DNA of 64,000 nucleotides, from NCBI RefSeq assembly GCF_000224145.3, contig NW_004190398.2, positions 94,310 to 158,309 of the forward strand, written 5' to 3'. Shown piece by piece: positions 53,280 to 64,000 of this stretch (position 1 is its first letter; every line of letters begins with the position of its first letter). The translations under genes and the position numbers were made by a program. The notes beneath the pieces are model-generated. The model did no database searches. It was not told the origin of the DNA and was given only the letters and a program-made list of their open reading frames with translations. Origin of the DNA: Ciona intestinalis. Its lineage: Eukaryota > Chordata > Ascidiacea > Phlebobranchia > Cionidae.

Positions 53280-54802
53280 CTGTTAGGTTTAAACAAATAA
53301 ATATTTCAGTTTAAAATAGCTACATTTTTTTGATTTAGTAAAAAAAACAATAATATTAATTTGTTTTAAAACATTATTCATTAATACCTGTCTGTTCAAC
53401 CGAAGACCGCTTCATGTTTCCGGTATTGCTAATACACTTCGACGAATAAGCTATGTAGTATTACAGTTACAGAATCTAGCTTGCAATTCTATCTGTTTAT
53501 GGAAAACAGCGGTTAGTTTTGTTATATTGCATTGATAAGCATTAGATACGATAACTGACTCTTAAAGTTTTGCTGCCTATGTTATAATAACGTCACGTGG
53601 CTGGTATAAACTGTAGATCTCATTTCAAACAACACGGAAATGAGTAATCGCCACAAAGGATACGAAGACCTATCACGTCCTGGTCTAATGTAATCAACAA
53701 GTAAGTAAAAAATTAGCTATTTCTTTACCTAAGACAACTAACGAGTACTTGCTGGTTCTTTCATTTGCTGCAAAGCCTAGACAGTTGTATTAGCAACAAA
53801 AAATGTTGTCGTTTTACCGGAGCTTTTAATTTCGAGGAAATACGACAATACAGTCTTTAATTGTAATTCTTGCGACACGCTATTAATTATATATACCTCT
53901 GTCTGTGACGCGCGGTTGTCTGAAATAACATTTTATGTTGGAGCTATCAGAATACTTTATAGGCCTATAAACAAAGTGGGGAATACCAATAGTCCGTGCG
54001 CAAATACTTTCCGATCTAAATTTTTTTCCGTTCGAGTTCATTTTAAAAATAATGCAAATTAACAATTTCTAACTAAATTTCAAATTTAACTGTGCTTTGC
54101 TATTTGCATTTTCCACGTAACAGCGTACATATTCACTATGTATTTAAATTTTATTCCATACAACTATAGATTATGCACTCGCACTGTTTATAGTAGTATT
54201 TTGTTTTGATGTATTAGCGTGTCAATTCAAAGCACGCTTTTACCGATAGACTTGTAGTGTTGTTCAACAGTACGCGATTAAACTTACTTGGTAACCAGGG
54301 TTGCTCGTTGAGATACGCGTTGTGCATCACTGGTGCTTGCCTGGTTGCATGTAAATAATGAACATAGGAAATAAACAGGATGATACAATGACGAACGCAA
54401 GAGAAACAAACAACAGAAAACTGTAACACTGTTGATACAATACAATAGTAGAGCGTTTTTTTTGTAACAGAAATACTTTTTCTGTGATTGGAACTTAACA
54501 TTACAATGGTTTATAAATTGCACAACCAGCGCTTTGGTATAGGACTTTTTAACTTTTGGCGTCGTTTAAGCTACAGTCTAACATTGGGATGTGATAAATT
54601 AGCGCAAAATAAAGAAAAAACACAATTTTTTGAACAATTATTACAACTATGGCGTCATGTAAGGAATACAATGTTATTAATACTGATTGCACATAAGTTT
54701 TCCAGCAACATCAAGAGATATATATTGATATGCAGGAATGTTAAAGGATTAAAATAATAAAATATGATAAAAGTGATCCAGAAACTGAAAATTTGGATCA
54801 TT
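53280..54802. other. Intergenic, promoter side of the fusion gene
   Basis: Lies between the tentative first exon of the fusion gene and the synaptojanin stop codon. A short open frame (ending near 54300 with a GTAAGT donor) cannot be joined in phase to the exon at 53272. Otherwise AT-rich and featureless. Confidence 0.4.
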
Positions 54803-63651
<8,849 letters not shown>

Positions 63652-63724
63652 CTGTAAAAAAAAGAAAACTTATCTCAGATTTTTTATAACATTTTTTGTT
63701 TTATTTAAATTAGAAATCATGGTA

Positions 63725-63970
63725 GTTATTCTGCGTCTTTGGGCGTCTTTGGGCAAGACACTTGACAACAATTGCTCCAACCCAGTGGTCACTAATGGGC
63801 TGTCCAAATTAACAGCCACACAAAACAAGGGAAAAAATTCCGCCGAAAAATAATTACCCACAAAGTAACATATACTTGGTAACTCCTAAGCTGGCACAAG
63901 GTGTATAAAACAGAACACCTGTGTTTAACGACTGATGTTTCCAGCCACGCGAGGACAAAAGAATAAGTTA
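63725..63970 (+). mobile_element. SINE, forward, head missing
   Basis: GGGCAAGACACTTGACAACAATTGC, CCCAGTGGTCACTAATGGGC, GCACAAGGTGTATAAAACAG and CAGCCACGCGAGGACAAAA. Confidence 0.8.
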
Positions 63971-64000
63971 CAAAAAAACTGGAATATAAAATAAGCATAA

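Noticed and set aside
54214..54501. Possible upstream exon of the fusion gene (minus strand, donor near 54290)
   Set aside because: Its phase does not match the exon at 53272-53212 and the sequence shows no family resemblance.
53883..54757. Open frames between the fusion gene and synaptojanin
   Set aside because: Short, AT-driven, overlapping on both strands and without splice or protein-family support.

Overview
The window looks like nuclear DNA of a tunicate, most likely Ciona (C. intestinalis/robusta group). It is AT-rich, with small exons and short introns, and it is full of a roughly 195-bp terminal-inverted-repeat element and a tRNA-headed SINE. These resemble families I remember as Cimi-1 and Cics-1 from Ciona; the names are from memory and unchecked. 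There are two assembly gaps (40335-40411 and 56325-56374).

Layout. 1-15175: no gene I can support, only scattered MITEs and one weak peptide-exon candidate. 15176-25931 (+): a six-exon, 458-residue Galpha gene closest to the Gq class, with an alanine at the Ras-Gly12 position and about 90 extra residues near switch III. 27539-31840 (-): a nine-exon, 324-residue prostaglandin reductase 1-like enzyme, convergent with the Galpha gene. 32877-53272 (-): a chain of 27 exons joined in phase (about 1526 codons). It starts with a zinc metalloprotease domain of the metzincin type, continues through a beta-rich region and a very basic linker into a complete arthropod-type prophenoloxidase/hemocyanin module, and ends in an unrecognised C-terminal extension. 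54803-63651 (-, open to the right): synaptojanin-type 5-phosphatase, RRM-like and proline-rich exons, preceded on the same strand and in phase by tandem SH3 exons instead of the expected Sac domain.

The genes do not form a pathway. Galpha is a signalling switch, PTGR1 reduces eicosanoid enones, the protease-phenoloxidase is probably an immune or melanisation zymogen, and synaptojanin acts in endocytic phosphoinositide turnover. The strongest candidate for something undescribed is the protease-phenoloxidase fusion. Next are the SH3-5-phosphatase join and the unusual Galpha.

All exon boundaries were read by eye from GT/GC-AG signals, reading phase and protein-family similarity; none is supported here by transcripts. 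Repeat ends are approximate.
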